DNA of 36,407 bases. Origin: Photobacterium sanguinicancri. Lineage in GTDB: Bacteria; Pseudomonadota; Gammaproteobacteria; Enterobacterales; Vibrionaceae. The notes under the pieces are model-generated. The model was not told the origin of the DNA. It saw nothing but the letters and a program-made list of their open reading frames with translations, and searched no databases. Positions 16,209-25,920 of the stretch are shown here, in pieces. Made by a program: the position numbers and the translations under genes. Location: NCBI RefSeq assembly GCF_002265265.1, contig NZ_NOIF01000033.1:1-36407 (forward strand). The letters run 5' to 3'. Each line of letters begins with the position of its first letter. The first letter of the stretch is position 1.

Positions 16209-18392
16209 TTGGACACCACCCAAGTGACCCGCAGTGATAAGGAATATTTGCAGCTCGAAAGAGCTGCATTCTCAGACCCGTTTTCGTTTCTCGGCCCACA
16301 GTATGATGTAAACGGTATAGCCTTAAGGGTATGGATACCAGGAGCTGAAAGCGTAACCGTCGAGCTACAAAACGGCGAGAAATACCCATTAACCCGTGAA
16401 GCTGATAGTGGCTTCATCTTAGAGGGTGATGTGGATTTAACCACTGCTTATTATCAACTACATATTCGCTGGCCTCAGGGTGAGCAAACTATTCACGACC
16501 CTTACCAATTTCACTCTATCTTGCCAGCAGGTGATGCGCTGAAGACGCCTTCGCAAATGCATTGCGAGATGGGTGCACAGCTTATTACCCTACAGCAGGC
16601 TAACCTGCCTGTTTCTGGCGTTCGCTTTTTGGTATTTGCACCACATGCCTCTGCGGTAAGTGTTGTGGGTGAATTCAATGCGTGGGATGGCCGTCGTCAT
16701 CCATTACAACGTCTTGATGATGGCTTGTGGGGGCTGTTCATCCCTGACCTTGAAGAAGGCACACGCTATAAATTTGAATTGAAAGACAGCCAAGGTAATG
16801 GTTTGCCGCATAAAGCCGATCCTTGGGGCTATGCATCGGAACAGTACCCATCTTTTTCTTCTGAAGTTTACGACCAATCACGCTACCAATGGCAAGATAA
16901 GCAGTGGCAACAACGCCCTGTTACTGCAAAGCACCAAGAAGCATTGTCTTTTTATGAGTTGCATGCAGGTTCTTGGCGTCGTAACGATCAAGGTGAGTTT
17001 CTAACTTATCGTGAATTAGCTGAAACCTTGCTTCCATACATTGTCGAAATGGGCTACACCCACATTGAATTGATGCCTGTTTCTGAGCATCCATTTTATG
17101 GTTCATGGGGTTACCAACCAATTGGCTTATTCTCACCAACAAGTCGTTTCGGTTCGCCAGATGATTTCAAATACTTTGTTGATCAATGCCACCAAGCGGG
17201 TATAGGTATCGTTCTTGATTGGGTGCCTGCGCACTTCCCATCGGATGATCATGGTTTAGCCAAGTTTGATGGTACAGACTTGTATAATGAGTCTGATCCT
17301 CGTCGTGGCTGGCACCAAGATTGGCAAAGTTACATTTATGATTACGGCCGTGATCATGTTCGTCGTTTCTTAGTGTCTAATGCATTGTTTTGGTTTGAGC
17401 ATTACCACATTGATGGCTTACGTGTAGATGCTGTTGCATCTATGCTGTACCTCGATTACTCGCGTGAGCATGATCAATGGATCCCGAACCACGACGGTGG
17501 TAACGAGAACTACGACGCTATTAGCTTATTACGTTGGATGAACGAAGAAGTTTACCGTCATTATCCAAATGCCATGACTATAGCAGAAGAATCTACCGCG
17601 TTCCCTGGGGTGTCAAAACCAACAGATATGGGCGGTTTAGGTTTTGGATTTAAATGGAATATGGGCTGGATGCATGACAGCTTATCGTACATGCAAGAAG
17701 AGCCTGTGAACCGTAAGTATCATCACGATACTATTACATTCCCTCTTGTCTATGCGTTTAGTGAAAACTATGTACTGTCTTTATCTCACGATGAAGTGGT
17801 ATACGGTAAAGGCTCACTACTGGACAAAATGCCGGGCGATGAATGGCAGAAAACAGCCAACTTACGTGCTTATTTGGGCTACATGTATGGCCAACCAGGC
17901 AAGAAACTAAACTTCATGGGCACTGAAATTGCTCAAAGTGCTGAATGGGCACATGAAGGCCAACTAGAGTGGCATTGGTTAGAGTACCCACGTCATAGTG
18001 GCACGCAAGCTTTGGTTCGTGATCTAAACAAGATGTACACTTCAGTTCCTGCGCTGCATGAGCAAGATTGCTCAACAGAAGGTTTTGAGTGGCGCCTAAT
18101 GGATGATGCTGAACAAAGTATTCTAGCCCATGAACGTTTTGCATTGAATGGCGATAAAGTCTTAGTTATTTCAAACTTTACGCCAGTGCCACGTTTAGGC
18201 TACACCTTAGGTGTACCGCAAGCGGGTCAATATGAATTGCTAATTAACACTGACAGCGAAGAGTATTGGGGTAGTGGTGTTGCCGTTAATGCAGTGACGC
18301 CAACACAAGTTGTTAGTTCTCATGGATTAGACAATTCCATTGTTATTGATTTACCTCCACTTTCAACAGTGTTCTTATCATTCAAGAAATAA
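16209..18392 (+). CDS. glgB: 1,4-alpha-glucan branching enzyme
   Basis: GH13 enzyme that makes alpha-1,6 branches in glycogen. The product has 727 residues, as for E. coli GlgB (728), with two N-terminal carbohydrate-binding/Early-set parts (FSFLGPQYD; later [20 protein letters not shown]) and the catalytic barrel with [19 protein letters not shown], the nucleophile region [18 protein letters not shown], the acid/base region [15 protein letters not shown] and [14 protein letters not shown]. The start is TTG at 16209, supported by AGGAG at 16197-16201; the nearby ATG at 16204, overlapping the malQ stop, is out of frame. Its place after malQ, and not in a glg biosynthesis operon, ties branching to maltodextrin uptake and matches Vibrio chromosome 2 order as I recall it. 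Confidence 0.96.
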   Translation: MDTTQVTRSDKEYLQLERAAFSDPFSFLGPQYDVNGIALRVWIPGAESVTVELQNGEKYPLTREADSGFILEGDVDLTTAYYQLHIRWPQGEQTIHDPYQFHSILPAGDALKTPSQMHCEMGAQLITLQQANLPVSGVRFLVFAPHASAVSVVGEFNAWDGRRHPLQRLDDGLWGLFIPDLEEGTRYKFELKDSQGNGLPHKADPWGYASEQYPSFSSEVYDQSRYQWQDKQWQQRPVTAKHQEALSFYELHAGSWRRNDQGEFLTYRELAETLLPYIVEMGYTHIELMPVSEHPFYGSWGYQPIGLFSPTSRFGSPDDFKYFVDQCHQAGIGIVLDWVPAHFPSDDHGLAKFDGTDLYNESDPRRGWHQDWQSYIYDYGRDHVRRFLVSNALFWFEHYHIDGLRVDAVASMLYLDYSREHDQWIPNHDGGNENYDAISLLRWMNEEVYRHYPNAMTIAEESTAFPGVSKPTDMGGLGFGFKWNMGWMHDSLSYMQEEPVNRKYHHDTITFPLVYAFSENYVLSLSHDEVVYGKGSLLDKMPGDEWQKTANLRAYLGYMYGQPGKKLNFMGTEIAQSAEWAHEGQLEWHWLEYPRHSGTQALVRDLNKMYTSVPALHEQDCSTEGFEWRLMDDAEQSILAHERFALNGDKVLVISNFTPVPRLGYTLGVPQAGQYELLINTDSEEYWGSGVAVNAVTPTQVVSSHGLDNSIVIDLPPLSTVFLSFKK

Positions 18393-18786
18393 ATCGTAAC
18401 AATTGAAAACATTCAAGCCCACAATATAATTGTGGGCTTTTTTATTATCTATCAAATTGTTACACTACATTTTTTTGCAAGGCAAATAATTACGTACTAG
18501 TCAAACCATGAAACTGGCTGTATTATTCGTTTACTGAATAAGTTGAATGTCATACTCTTTTTTTTTAATCGACAAGCGTTCAATTAAATGTTGAACTGCC
18601 CCTTAGCCTACTTTCCACTTGCGTTATTTTGATTAATTAATCTGCTGAATTCTAATCCGCATCGCTTGGTATATGACGAGCGAGAGTGAACATGTTCACG
18701 TATATAATAACTAGTAAAAACAACACCTTATACCACAATAAAAAGCTGTATATGAAGGTGAATGTTATTTTTGTTGAGATAAAATT
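18393..18786. other. Intergenic region upstream of the envelope operon
   Basis: A 394-bp stretch containing the glgB terminator, a weak hairpin TTATTC/GAATAA (18523-18541), a T-rich run near 18560, and a possible 12-codon ORF at 18752-18790 that ends across the start codon of the next gene. CACCTT (18724-18729) can pair with AAGGTG (18755-18760) over that ORF. The promoter of the following operon should be here, but I cannot pick a convincing one. Confidence 0.45.
18415..18445 (+). terminator. Intrinsic terminator of the malPQ-glgB operon
   Basis: Perfect 11-base stem AAGCCCACAAT (18415-18425) and ATTGTGGGCTT (18429-18439), three-base loop, followed by a T-run. Confidence 0.93.
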
Positions 18787-18790
18787 TTGA
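18752..18790 (+). other. Possible 12-codon leader ORF overlapping the next start codon
   Basis: ATG 18752 opens a frame encoding MKVNVIFVEIKF that stops at TGA 18788-18790. This stop overlaps the TTG start (18787-18789) of the next gene, giving a TTGA junction like the ATGA of coupled genes. No strong ribosome binding site precedes it, so it may be chance. Confidence 0.3.
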
Positions 18791-19698
18791 AAACACCCGC
18801 TGTTGCCTTGCTGTTCGCTTCGCTAGTTTCCCCAACGACTTTCGCACAAGATTCCTTTTTCCCTATTTGGGGTAACGAAGCTGAAAAATTGGGCTATACC
18901 TTGCCAAAGCCTTATGGCATCTCTGTTTCTTACATGGACATGAGCAACCCAGTTACTGTTGATAGTATTGAATTAACAGGGGCCCCAATGCTTGAAGCCA
19001 TTGATATTGATGCGAAAAATGCGACTTTTACGGGTTCGAACATTACCGTTCGTGCTGATGTATGGGTTTTTCCGTTCATGAATGTCTATGGCATCATTGG
19101 CTATACCCAAGGTGAGAGTAAAGCGAAGATCAACTCTGTTACTTGTGATAGCAGTAAATTTGATGGACCCAATTTACTTTGCGGTGTAATTAATGCCGTC
19201 GGTGATAAGTTGCCTGAAAATACTATGTTCAATCTGGAAATGGATGGTGGTACATACGGTATAGGTACAACGCTGGCGGGTGGTGTGGGCAACTGGTTTG
19301 CTTTGCTGGATATGAACTACACCTACACCAGTATTTCTGCAATTGAGGGCGATATTCGTACTTTCGTTGCCGCACCGCGTGTGGGTTATCGCTGGGAGTA
19401 CGACGGTGGTCGTGAATTGCGTGTTTTCACCGGTGTTATGTATCAAAAAGTTGATCAGTTCTTAGTTGGTGATATTGCCAGTTTAGGTTTGCCATCTGTC
19501 GTTGTTGCTGCCGCTGATAAAATTGCCAAAGATGCGGGTAATGATAATGCAGGTTTTGAAGTAAGCCAGCATGCCAGTAGTAACTGGAATAATGTTGTGG
19601 GTATGCAGTACGCGTTCAACCGTGATTGGGATGTACTAATCGAGGCTGGATTTGGTGCGCGTGAATCTTTATTTTTCGCCCTTGGCCGACGATTTTAG
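18787..19698 (+). CDS. Exported outer-membrane beta-barrel-like protein, unknown function
   Basis: A 303-residue protein, not recognised by name. The first 20 residues form a signal peptide ending SPTTFA, followed by QDSFFP. The rest alternates polar and hydrophobic residues in many strands (for instance VWVFPFMNVYGIIGYTQG and NWFALLDMNYTYT), and the chain ends in GRRF with a terminal phenylalanine, the usual outer-membrane barrel signal recognised by BamA. The start must be TTG 18787: an in-frame stop lies at 18775-18777 and no ATG occurs until well inside the mature protein. The ribosome binding site is weak (GAG at 18776-18778). It is the first gene of a tight four-gene operon, 11 bp before the Omp85-like gene, so it probably works with it in the outer membrane. 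Confidence 0.75.
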   Translation: MKTPAVALLFASLVSPTTFAQDSFFPIWGNEAEKLGYTLPKPYGISVSYMDMSNPVTVDSIELTGAPMLEAIDIDAKNATFTGSNITVRADVWVFPFMNVYGIIGYTQGESKAKINSVTCDSSKFDGPNLLCGVINAVGDKLPENTMFNLEMDGGTYGIGTTLAGGVGNWFALLDMNYTYTSISAIEGDIRTFVAAPRVGYRWEYDGGRELRVFTGVMYQKVDQFLVGDIASLGLPSVVVAAADKIAKDAGNDNAGFEVSQHASSNWNNVVGMQYAFNRDWDVLIEAGFGARESLFFALGRRF

Positions 19699-19709
19699 GT
19701 GAGTGAACT

Positions 19710-20873
19710 ATGAAAAACACACTCGCATTACTCCTCGCGGCGACCTGCTCATTATCTGTCTACGCTGAAGAGAAAGAACTGACAACCTACGAACGCTATC
19801 AAGCTTGGTTGAACCAGATGTTGCTTGAACTTGGTGCTGATGGCCAGTTTAACCCTGATAAAGGGGTTGATTGGAGTGTAATGCCAGGGCCGTTTTACAC
19901 GCCAGAAAAAAAGTTTGGTATCGGTGTATCGGCGGTGGGGTTATATAAACCTGATCTTGCCGATACAGTGACACAGCCTAGTTCAGTCACTATTAATGGG
20001 TTTGGTTCGATTAATGGTGCTTACGGCCTTTCATTTAGTAACACTAACTATCTTTCCCATGATAAATATCGGTTATTTATCGACGCTGAGATCATGGATT
20101 CCCCTGACGTTTTTTATGGCGTAGGTATGAATGCTGGTCTGAATAACGATCGTGTCGATTATACCCGTAGAACTTATGCTGCTTCCGTTAAGGGCCTGTT
20201 ACAAGTCATGCAGTACACTTATGTTGGTTTAGGGTTTGAATTTTCAAAAAATGAAGCATCAGATGCTGAAATTGAAGATCCACAAAATCCATGGGTTGGA
20301 CAATCGCTGGCAGGGTTCCCAGATCAGCAATTCAGTGCCGGTGTAACCATGTCTTTAGCCTACGACTCGCGTGATTTTGCTTTAAATGCCTCGCAAGGGC
20401 GGTTGGTGAAGTTAGACTATACCCACTTCAGTGCTTCACTGGGTTCCGATCATGAGTTTGATCGCGTGGCGGTCAATTACAGTGATTATTACTCACCGGA
20501 TTTATTAGACGGTGTCATTGCATGGCAAGCCTTACTTGAAGCAAATTTTGGTGATGTAAGTTGGGATCAAATGGCATTACTGGGTGGTGGGAGTGCACTT
20601 CGTGGTTATGAGCAAGGCCATTATCGTGATCGTAATATGATGATATCTCAAGTTGAATATCGTCAGCCAATTGGTGGTCGACACGGTATGGTTTACTGGG
20701 TTGGTGCTGGCACATTGTCAGATCAACTTAGTGAGCTAGGGCAAGAAAAATGGCTAACGACTGTTGGGGTTGGCTATCGATTTGAAATTAAGCAGCGTGT
20801 AAATCTTCGTTTGGATATGGGATTTGGCAACGGCGAAAGCGGTTTTTACTTTGCAATAAATGAAGCATTTTAA
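19710..20873 (+). CDS. Omp85-type outer-membrane barrel without POTRA domains
   Basis: A 387-residue protein with a signal peptide of about 19 residues (ending SVYA). It matches the C-terminal barrel of the Omp85/D15 superfamily: the strand motif YDSRDFALNASQGRLVKLDY (about 218-237) and the conserved lid-loop motif GGGSALRGYEQGHYRD with LRGY at 297-300, then strands ending in a terminal phenylalanine. BamA, TamA and FhaC carry POTRA domains before the barrel; there is no room for a full one here, since the barrel starts at about residue 65. The gap before the next lipoprotein gene is six bases. Together with the patatin lipoprotein two genes on, it recalls PlpD, where patatin, one POTRA and such a barrel are one chain. 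It may display or translocate a partner, which is inference. Confidence 0.85.
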   Translation: MKNTLALLLAATCSLSVYAEEKELTTYERYQAWLNQMLLELGADGQFNPDKGVDWSVMPGPFYTPEKKFGIGVSAVGLYKPDLADTVTQPSSVTINGFGSINGAYGLSFSNTNYLSHDKYRLFIDAEIMDSPDVFYGVGMNAGLNNDRVDYTRRTYAASVKGLLQVMQYTYVGLGFEFSKNEASDAEIEDPQNPWVGQSLAGFPDQQFSAGVTMSLAYDSRDFALNASQGRLVKLDYTHFSASLGSDHEFDRVAVNYSDYYSPDLLDGVIAWQALLEANFGDVSWDQMALLGGGSALRGYEQGHYRDRNMMISQVEYRQPIGGRHGMVYWVGAGTLSDQLSELGQEKWLTTVGVGYRFEIKQRVNLRLDMGFGNGESGFYFAINEAF

Positions 20874-20879
20874 TCAACA

Positions 20880-22208
20880 ATGATAAATCTTAGCGTTAAG
20901 TCACTGCTGATCTTCACTTTTATCCAATTGCTCAATGGCTGTGCAACAGAAGAAGCGTGGCAAATTCATTTGATGCCCTCTGAGCCTCATGTTCAAGCCA
21001 TGTTATCGGGAGAAGAATTCCGCCACGAGGAGTGGCTAATTGCAACATCGCAGTTACCAGATTTGTCGGTACCGGATAATGTCCGCCCTTGCTGCGCGTT
21101 TGGTGATATGCAAAAGGTGCAAGTTGGACCACTGCCAATCCCATTTTTTCGTTTAAATAACGTAATTAGCGTCGATGATATGGGTCCACATAAATTTGCG
21201 AGTGGCATTTATCACTACACGCCTGCCTCGGCTTCGGCATCTGGTGTTGCGGGTAGCGAAAATAATGGCTTGTTATATACCCGACAAGGGGGCTTTATTG
21301 ATTTAGCCCATGTACGGGACAGCGCCGATGACACTATCGGACTGTTCTTTGAGATGTTGGCTAATTTAGGGACTGAACACCGTATTGAGTTACCTGCCGA
21401 ATTAGGTCCACGTTATGTGGAAATGAAAGCATTTGATGTATCAAGCTTCAATCAATCACAAAAGTGGCATATAGCGGCCAATATGGCAGCGCGTATTGCT
21501 TACTTCAAAGCAGAATCACATGAAATAGCACAATGGCACGGTTACAGTAGTTTCTCGCAATGGCCTGAGACGATTTCTGCATATTCGCCTGAAGATCTGT
21601 ACTCCAATATGCTCGGTGCTAAGCTCACGCTCGCGTTGATCGAGCAGCACAGAATGCTGACTGAAACCGAATACAATCAGAACTTAACGTTGTGGATTGC
21701 CGCCAGCTTGCAACAGCTAGGGGCGGTAAATACGGGTCAAGCTAAACAAGCGTTAGCTTTGGTTGACGGCCATTGGTGGGATTCAACAGAATTGATTCCA
21801 AGCAAGTATATGATTTTGAAACGTCATTATACGATGGGCGATCATCAAACTCCGCATGTTATTAGTTTAGAGAATGGTTTGGAAAGCGGTTTAGATAAGG
21901 GCTTGGTTAATGAGACCGCTATCGGTAGCGATACGGTTTTGCTAGCGTCATCCGAATTATCGCCGTTAGTTACTCAAGCTTCCCCCACACCATTATCACT
22001 GCCAAGCGAAGTAGAGGGTGTGAAGCTTGACGACGTCGCACGCTTAGTACTGGAAGTTGATGATGGGTATGCTGAGACGTTCTCGCATGTCCCTCCCGCA
22101 TTGTGGGAACAGCGCATAGAACACATTCATTTTCAAAAAATTGCTGATTTTGCACAGCAACAAGACGAGCAAGACTTAATCCTTTTAAGGCAGAACAATG
22201 ACAAATAA
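20880..22208 (+). CDS. DUF4056-like outer-membrane lipoprotein
   Basis: A 442-residue lipoprotein: hydrophobic n-terminal helix, lipobox LLNGC with Cys21, and alanine at +2, which predicts Lol sorting to the outer membrane. Segments NVRPCCAFGDMQ and NGLLYTRQGGFIDLAHVRDS look like the DUF4056 family, whose function I do not know. The conserved cysteine pair, and the His/Asp in the second block, may be functional. The C-terminal third (about 340-442) is a variable, acidic tail. The start ATG 20880 lies six bases after the previous stop without a good ribosome binding site, suggesting translational coupling. Its end overlaps the patatin gene by 11 bases. Confidence 0.75.
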   Translation: MINLSVKSLLIFTFIQLLNGCATEEAWQIHLMPSEPHVQAMLSGEEFRHEEWLIATSQLPDLSVPDNVRPCCAFGDMQKVQVGPLPIPFFRLNNVISVDDMGPHKFASGIYHYTPASASASGVAGSENNGLLYTRQGGFIDLAHVRDSADDTIGLFFEMLANLGTEHRIELPAELGPRYVEMKAFDVSSFNQSQKWHIAANMAARIAYFKAESHEIAQWHGYSSFSQWPETISAYSPEDLYSNMLGAKLTLALIEQHRMLTETEYNQNLTLWIAASLQQLGAVNTGQAKQALALVDGHWWDSTELIPSKYMILKRHYTMGDHQTPHVISLENGLESGLDKGLVNETAIGSDTVLLASSELSPLVTQASPTPLSLPSEVEGVKLDDVARLVLEVDDGYAETFSHVPPALWEQRIEHIHFQKIADFAQQQDEQDLILLRQNNDK

Positions 22209-23223
22209 CCAGCGAGCCAAGCGATGTGCATCATTTAAATCATCTTACAATTCAGCAAAAAGGTGGTTTTTGGCTACAAGTTTTGCCGTTGGTTTAAGCG
22301 GGTGTGGGACCACAAATTATTACGATGCGCTCACAACAAAAGATATTGTGCCGCCTTCAGAGGTACAACAATCTGACAGTATAGTGAGCGCTAGCTACGA
22401 TAAGGCACAACGACCACGCTTAGCGATTGCATTTGGTGGTGGTGCTGCTCGCGGCATGATGCATCTAGGCGTAATGAAAGCCCTTGATGAAGCGGGTATT
22501 AAAGCTGATATCGTCACTGGTACTTCCGTCGGTTCGATAGCCGCTGTGCTATACAGCAGTAAAGAGTACGATGAAATTGAACAGATTATGTATTCATTTT
22601 CTGAACATGAAATTGCGGATTTTAATGTATCTAAACAAGGCTTAATCAAAGGACGCGCATTGGCCAAGTGGCTAAATAAGCAAATTAATTATGATGATGT
22701 GGCTGACTTACCAATACCAACAGGGATAGTCGCGACTAATTTAACAACTAAGCGTAGTGTGATGTTTACTCATGGTGATGTGGGCCGAGCAGTGCAAACG
22801 TCGTCGAGTGTACCTGGCGTATTTGTTCCTGTTCAAAACAATAACGATATTTTAGTTGATGGCGGTGTGTTATCACCAGTGCCTGTTTACGCTGCTCGCC
22901 AAATGAAGGCCGATATTGTGATTGGTATAGATGTATTTTGTAGCCAACCGCCACCGCTGACAGACAGCGCCGCCAAGGTTATTGCAAATACTTACTGGCT
23001 GCAAAGCTGTGATGCTTCAAGAAAAGAAACAAATAGTGCAGACATTATTGTAAGGCCTACACCTTGGGATGATAGTTTAGTGAATTTTGGTAACCGACAA
23101 GAGCGTGAAGCGGCAATGTCTGCAGGCTATGACGCGATGTTGCCACATATCCCTCAGTTAAAAGCGCTACTAAACAAGTCTGAGAATGCTGAGCCAAGAG
23201 TCATTAAATCTGATGTGATCTAA
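22198..23223 (+). CDS. Patatin-like phospholipase lipoprotein
   Basis: A 341-residue patatin-family lipid acyl hydrolase of the RssA/NTE-like branch. The oxyanion-hole glycine block is FGGGAARGMMHLG (about 79-91), the nucleophile motif GTSVG gives Ser110, and DGG gives the catalytic Asp221, so the Ser-Asp dyad is complete. An N-terminal segment with the lipobox GLSGC (Cys36) and glycine at +2 predicts an outer-membrane lipoprotein; the n-region before the hydrophobic stretch is unusually long (about 23 residues). Substrate is not shown by the sequence; phospholipids are usual in this family. It overlaps the preceding lipoprotein gene by 11 bases, with AAGG just upstream of ATG 22198, so all four genes from 18787 are probably one operon. 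Confidence 0.88.
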   Translation: MTNNQRAKRCASFKSSYNSAKRWFLATSFAVGLSGCGTTNYYDALTTKDIVPPSEVQQSDSIVSASYDKAQRPRLAIAFGGGAARGMMHLGVMKALDEAGIKADIVTGTSVGSIAAVLYSSKEYDEIEQIMYSFSEHEIADFNVSKQGLIKGRALAKWLNKQINYDDVADLPIPTGIVATNLTTKRSVMFTHGDVGRAVQTSSSVPGVFVPVQNNNDILVDGGVLSPVPVYAARQMKADIVIGIDVFCSQPPPLTDSAAKVIANTYWLQSCDASRKETNSADIIVRPTPWDDSLVNFGNRQEREAAMSAGYDAMLPHIPQLKALLNKSENAEPRVIKSDVI

Positions 23224-23530
23224 TTGTGTTTGACGTTAACCATTATTTATAATTGCTTACGTTGTAGATACAAAAGCTCAAGAGCATGCGCAGTTTATTC
23301 ACATGCTGTTTTAATGTATAAATAAGATGGTTGATATTGAGTCAACCAAATCCTCCAAACTTAATTTGCATCATTAGTGACTTGTTTTTACTTGTGTTTA
23401 GTATATAAAGTTGGAGTAACGTCACAGTTTCTCCTTTTATATGCAGGTTGTTGCTTATGTTTTTTGTCTGCTATGAATCGCAGGTGAGCCAGATCTGCTT
23501 GCAAGAATATTATATATCCAAGGGCTGGTA
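23224..23530. other. Intergenic region upstream of the chemoreceptor gene
   Basis: A 307-bp non-coding stretch with no obvious terminator for the patatin operon. It holds a promoter candidate at 23382-23409 and a ribosome binding site AAGGG at 23520-23524. No small ORF is supported. Confidence 0.5.
23382..23409 (+). promoter_or_regulatory. Possible sigma-70 promoter for the chemoreceptor gene
   Basis: TTGTTT (23382-23387) and TATAAA (23404-23409) are separated by 16 bases, a fair match to the -35/-10 consensus, about 120 bp before the start codon. Motility receptors may use sigma-28 instead, so this is tentative. Confidence 0.35.
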
Positions 23531-25114
23531 ATGCATCAAACAACGCCACTTCAAGACACCCAATCTCATGGTAAAGAGCGCGAGTATTCCTCGTCGCTTA
23601 ACCTTATTTCTACGACAGATCCCAAAAGCCATATCACGTATACCAATCAGCATTTTTGCGATATCGCAGGTTATCAAGCTGAAGAAATGTATGGGGAACC
23701 TCATAATTTGGTTCGTCATCCAGATATGCCTAAGGCCGCGTTTGCTCAATTATGGCAATACGTCCAGTCTGGTAAAAGTTGGATGGGAGTCGTAAAGAAC
23801 AGCTGTAAAAATGGTGACCATTACTGGGTTTCTGCTTTTGTGACACCAATTACTGATGATAAAGGGCGGGTTGTTGAGTACCAATCGGTTCGAAGCCAAC
23901 CATCGCGTGATGAGATTAATCGTGCTTCTGAGATCTACAGCAAGATAAAGCATAATCAAAAAGCAGGTGTGGCAACGCGCCCTCGTTTGCGCCAAGGCTA
24001 TATTTTAAATAGCTTACTTATCGCGACTATGGGGCTAGCTGCTTACCAAATGTTTGCTTCTGATTTCAATCTAGCTTCTGTTGGTTTACTAGCAATCTCA
24101 TCGTTAGCGCTTGGCTTGTCAGGCAAGATGGGGCAGCGCCAAGCCGCGATTAATGAATTGGCAGCTAAAGCCTACGACAACCCGCTGATGGAAGCGGTTT
24201 ATACTGGCCGTAAAGATGATTACTCTGCTGTTGAATTAGCGCTGCGTATGCGCCAAGCAGAACTACGTGCCATTGTTGGTCGTGCGAGTGAAACCTCTGC
24301 TGATATTTTGATTTCCGCAGAAGATGAGCGCGCGAACTCCCAAGAGATTAAAACTAATTTAGCTCGTCAAACACAAGCCACTGAGCAAGTTGGGGTGGCA
24401 ATGGGGCAGATGTCGATATCGATCCGAGAAGTCGCGGAAAGTGCAGCGCAAGCATCAGAGCTTACTTCGCAAGCGCAATCTATGTCGGAAGGCGGTCAGC
24501 AACGTGTGCAAGAGACGATTGACTCAGTGCAAGCACTGCATAGCGAATTGGATAATTCTAAACAAGTGATTAATGCGTTATCAGACAGTAGCCGTCAGAT
24601 TGAAAGCATCTTAGATGTGATTGGCTCAATTGCAGATCAAACTAACTTATTGGCACTTAATGCTGCGATTGAAGCGGCAAGGGCGGGAGAAGCTGGACGT
24701 GGCTTTGCGGTTGTGGCGGATGAGGTTCGCTCGCTAGCGCAGAAAACCCAAACATCGACAGAAGAAATTCAGGCCATGATTACGAATCTTCAGCAGACGG
24801 CTGCGCAAGCAGTGAATGCTGTCGAGCGCGGTGGCGACTTATCAGAGCAGTGTCGAGTCCAAGCCTTAGAAACGGGCGATCAATTAAGCCAAATTAACGA
24901 CATGCTGAATAGGGTGACAGACAATAGCCATCAAATAGCGGCGGCGGTTGAAGAACAAGCCGGTGTGTCTGACGATATTGGTCGTAATGTTGAGCAAATT
25001 AACGAGCTGTCCTTTGCTACTTCTTCGGTGAGTGACCGAGCCGTAGAAAGCACTCAGCGTTTGGTCGAACGGTTAGAAGGTCTTAGCCGTTTGATGAAAC
25101 AGTTCCAACGTTAA
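23531..25114 (+). CDS. Aer-like PAS-domain methyl-accepting chemotaxis protein
   Basis: A 527-residue chemoreceptor of the aerotaxis (Aer) type. The N-terminal cytoplasmic PAS domain (about 22-125) has [20 protein letters not shown] and [15 protein letters not shown], very close to the FAD-binding PAS of E. coli Aer, so redox or oxygen sensing is likely. A membrane hairpin lies at about 159-197. The signalling tip [20 protein letters not shown] (from 367) and [13 protein letters not shown] are canonical, and the rest is a long coiled coil contacting CheA/CheW. No periplasmic sensory domain and no NWETF-type C-terminal tail. It has its own terminator and is not linked to che genes here. Vibrionaceae carry several Aer paralogues, so I give no symbol. 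Confidence 0.93.
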   Translation: MHQTTPLQDTQSHGKEREYSSSLNLISTTDPKSHITYTNQHFCDIAGYQAEEMYGEPHNLVRHPDMPKAAFAQLWQYVQSGKSWMGVVKNSCKNGDHYWVSAFVTPITDDKGRVVEYQSVRSQPSRDEINRASEIYSKIKHNQKAGVATRPRLRQGYILNSLLIATMGLAAYQMFASDFNLASVGLLAISSLALGLSGKMGQRQAAINELAAKAYDNPLMEAVYTGRKDDYSAVELALRMRQAELRAIVGRASETSADILISAEDERANSQEIKTNLARQTQATEQVGVAMGQMSISIREVAESAAQASELTSQAQSMSEGGQQRVQETIDSVQALHSELDNSKQVINALSDSSRQIESILDVIGSIADQTNLLALNAAIEAARAGEAGRGFAVVADEVRSLAQKTQTSTEEIQAMITNLQQTAAQAVNAVERGGDLSEQCRVQALETGDQLSQINDMLNRVTDNSHQIAAAVEEQAGVSDDIGRNVEQINELSFATSSVSDRAVESTQRLVERLEGLSRLMKQFQR

Positions 25115-25141
25115 GTTATTTGCTTTGTGAACGAACTATCG

Positions 25142-25171
25142 GCCTCAGTGTTATCGCACTGAGGCTTTTTT
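25142..25171 (+). terminator. Intrinsic terminator after the Aer-like gene
   Basis: Perfect nine-base stem GCCTCAGTG (25142-25150) and CACTGAGGC (25157-25165), six-base loop, followed by six T residues. Confidence 0.93.
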
Positions 25172-25296
25172 ATTTCTGCCCCATTAAGCCCTATAGTTAT
25201 CACTTACCATATATGTGATTATTGGACTCATGTTTCGGCTTAGGCTTTAGGCCTAGCAATTTTGATTGGCATTTCTGCAATATAATAAGGGATATT

Positions 25297-25920
25297 ATGA
25301 CCCAAAAGGTATTGGTGCTTTTTGCACATCCTTCTCAGCATCGTTCTGAGGTTAATCTTCCTCTTTTTGACGTAGCGAAGAAAGTCAGTGGCGTAACAAC
25401 TGTCGATTTGTATGCTGAGTACCCTACGTTCAATATCAACATCGATAGAGAACAAAAGCGCTTACGTGAGCACGATGTAATCATCTTTCAGTTCCCACTC
25501 TATTGGTATTCAACCCCTGCAATTTTGAAAGAGTGGCAAGATCTTGTGTTGGAATATACCTTTGCTTACGGAACTGGTGGAGATGCGTTAGTAGACAAGA
25601 CATTCTTCTGTTCGCTTACTGCGGGTGCAAAAGTAGATGCATACCGTGCCGAAGGGTATAACCATTTTACGATTCGCCAATTATTGTACCCATTGGAGCA
25701 AATGGCTAGCCTAACAGGCATGTATTACTTGCCTCCTTTAGCTTTGTTTGGTTCACGTACCGCATTAGAAGAAAATCGTATTGATAACCACCTTGCTGAA
25801 TGGCGTCATTTGCTACAGCTGTTGGTTGCTGGAGATTTAGATCGTGAACGTGCATCTCAGCTCGAAAAGTTAAATCATTATTTAAATGATGATCCTCGTA
25901 TGATGGAGGCGGTGAAATGA
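25297..25920 (+). CDS. kefG: Kef ancillary NAD(P)H:quinone oxidoreductase-like flavoprotein
   Basis: A 207-residue flavodoxin-fold protein of the KefF/KefG family, needed for full activity of the glutathione-gated potassium channel encoded next. Typical segments are VLVLFAHPSQHRSEVN at the N-terminus, LREHDVIIFQFPLYWYSTPA and a later FAYGTGGDAL. The LREHD and KEW parts are closest to E. coli KefG, while the WYSTP and YLPPLA parts recall KefF, so the symbol is approximate. ATG 25297 is chosen because AAGG (25287-25290) precedes it and the protein then begins like the family; an upstream in-frame extension to 25222 has no such support. Its stop overlaps the antiporter start (ATGA). Confidence 0.88.
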   Translation: MTQKVLVLFAHPSQHRSEVNLPLFDVAKKVSGVTTVDLYAEYPTFNINIDREQKRLREHDVIIFQFPLYWYSTPAILKEWQDLVLEYTFAYGTGGDALVDKTFFCSLTAGAKVDAYRAEGYNHFTIRQLLYPLEQMASLTGMYYLPPLALFGSRTALEENRIDNHLAEWRHLLQLLVAGDLDRERASQLEKLNHYLNDDPRMMEAVK

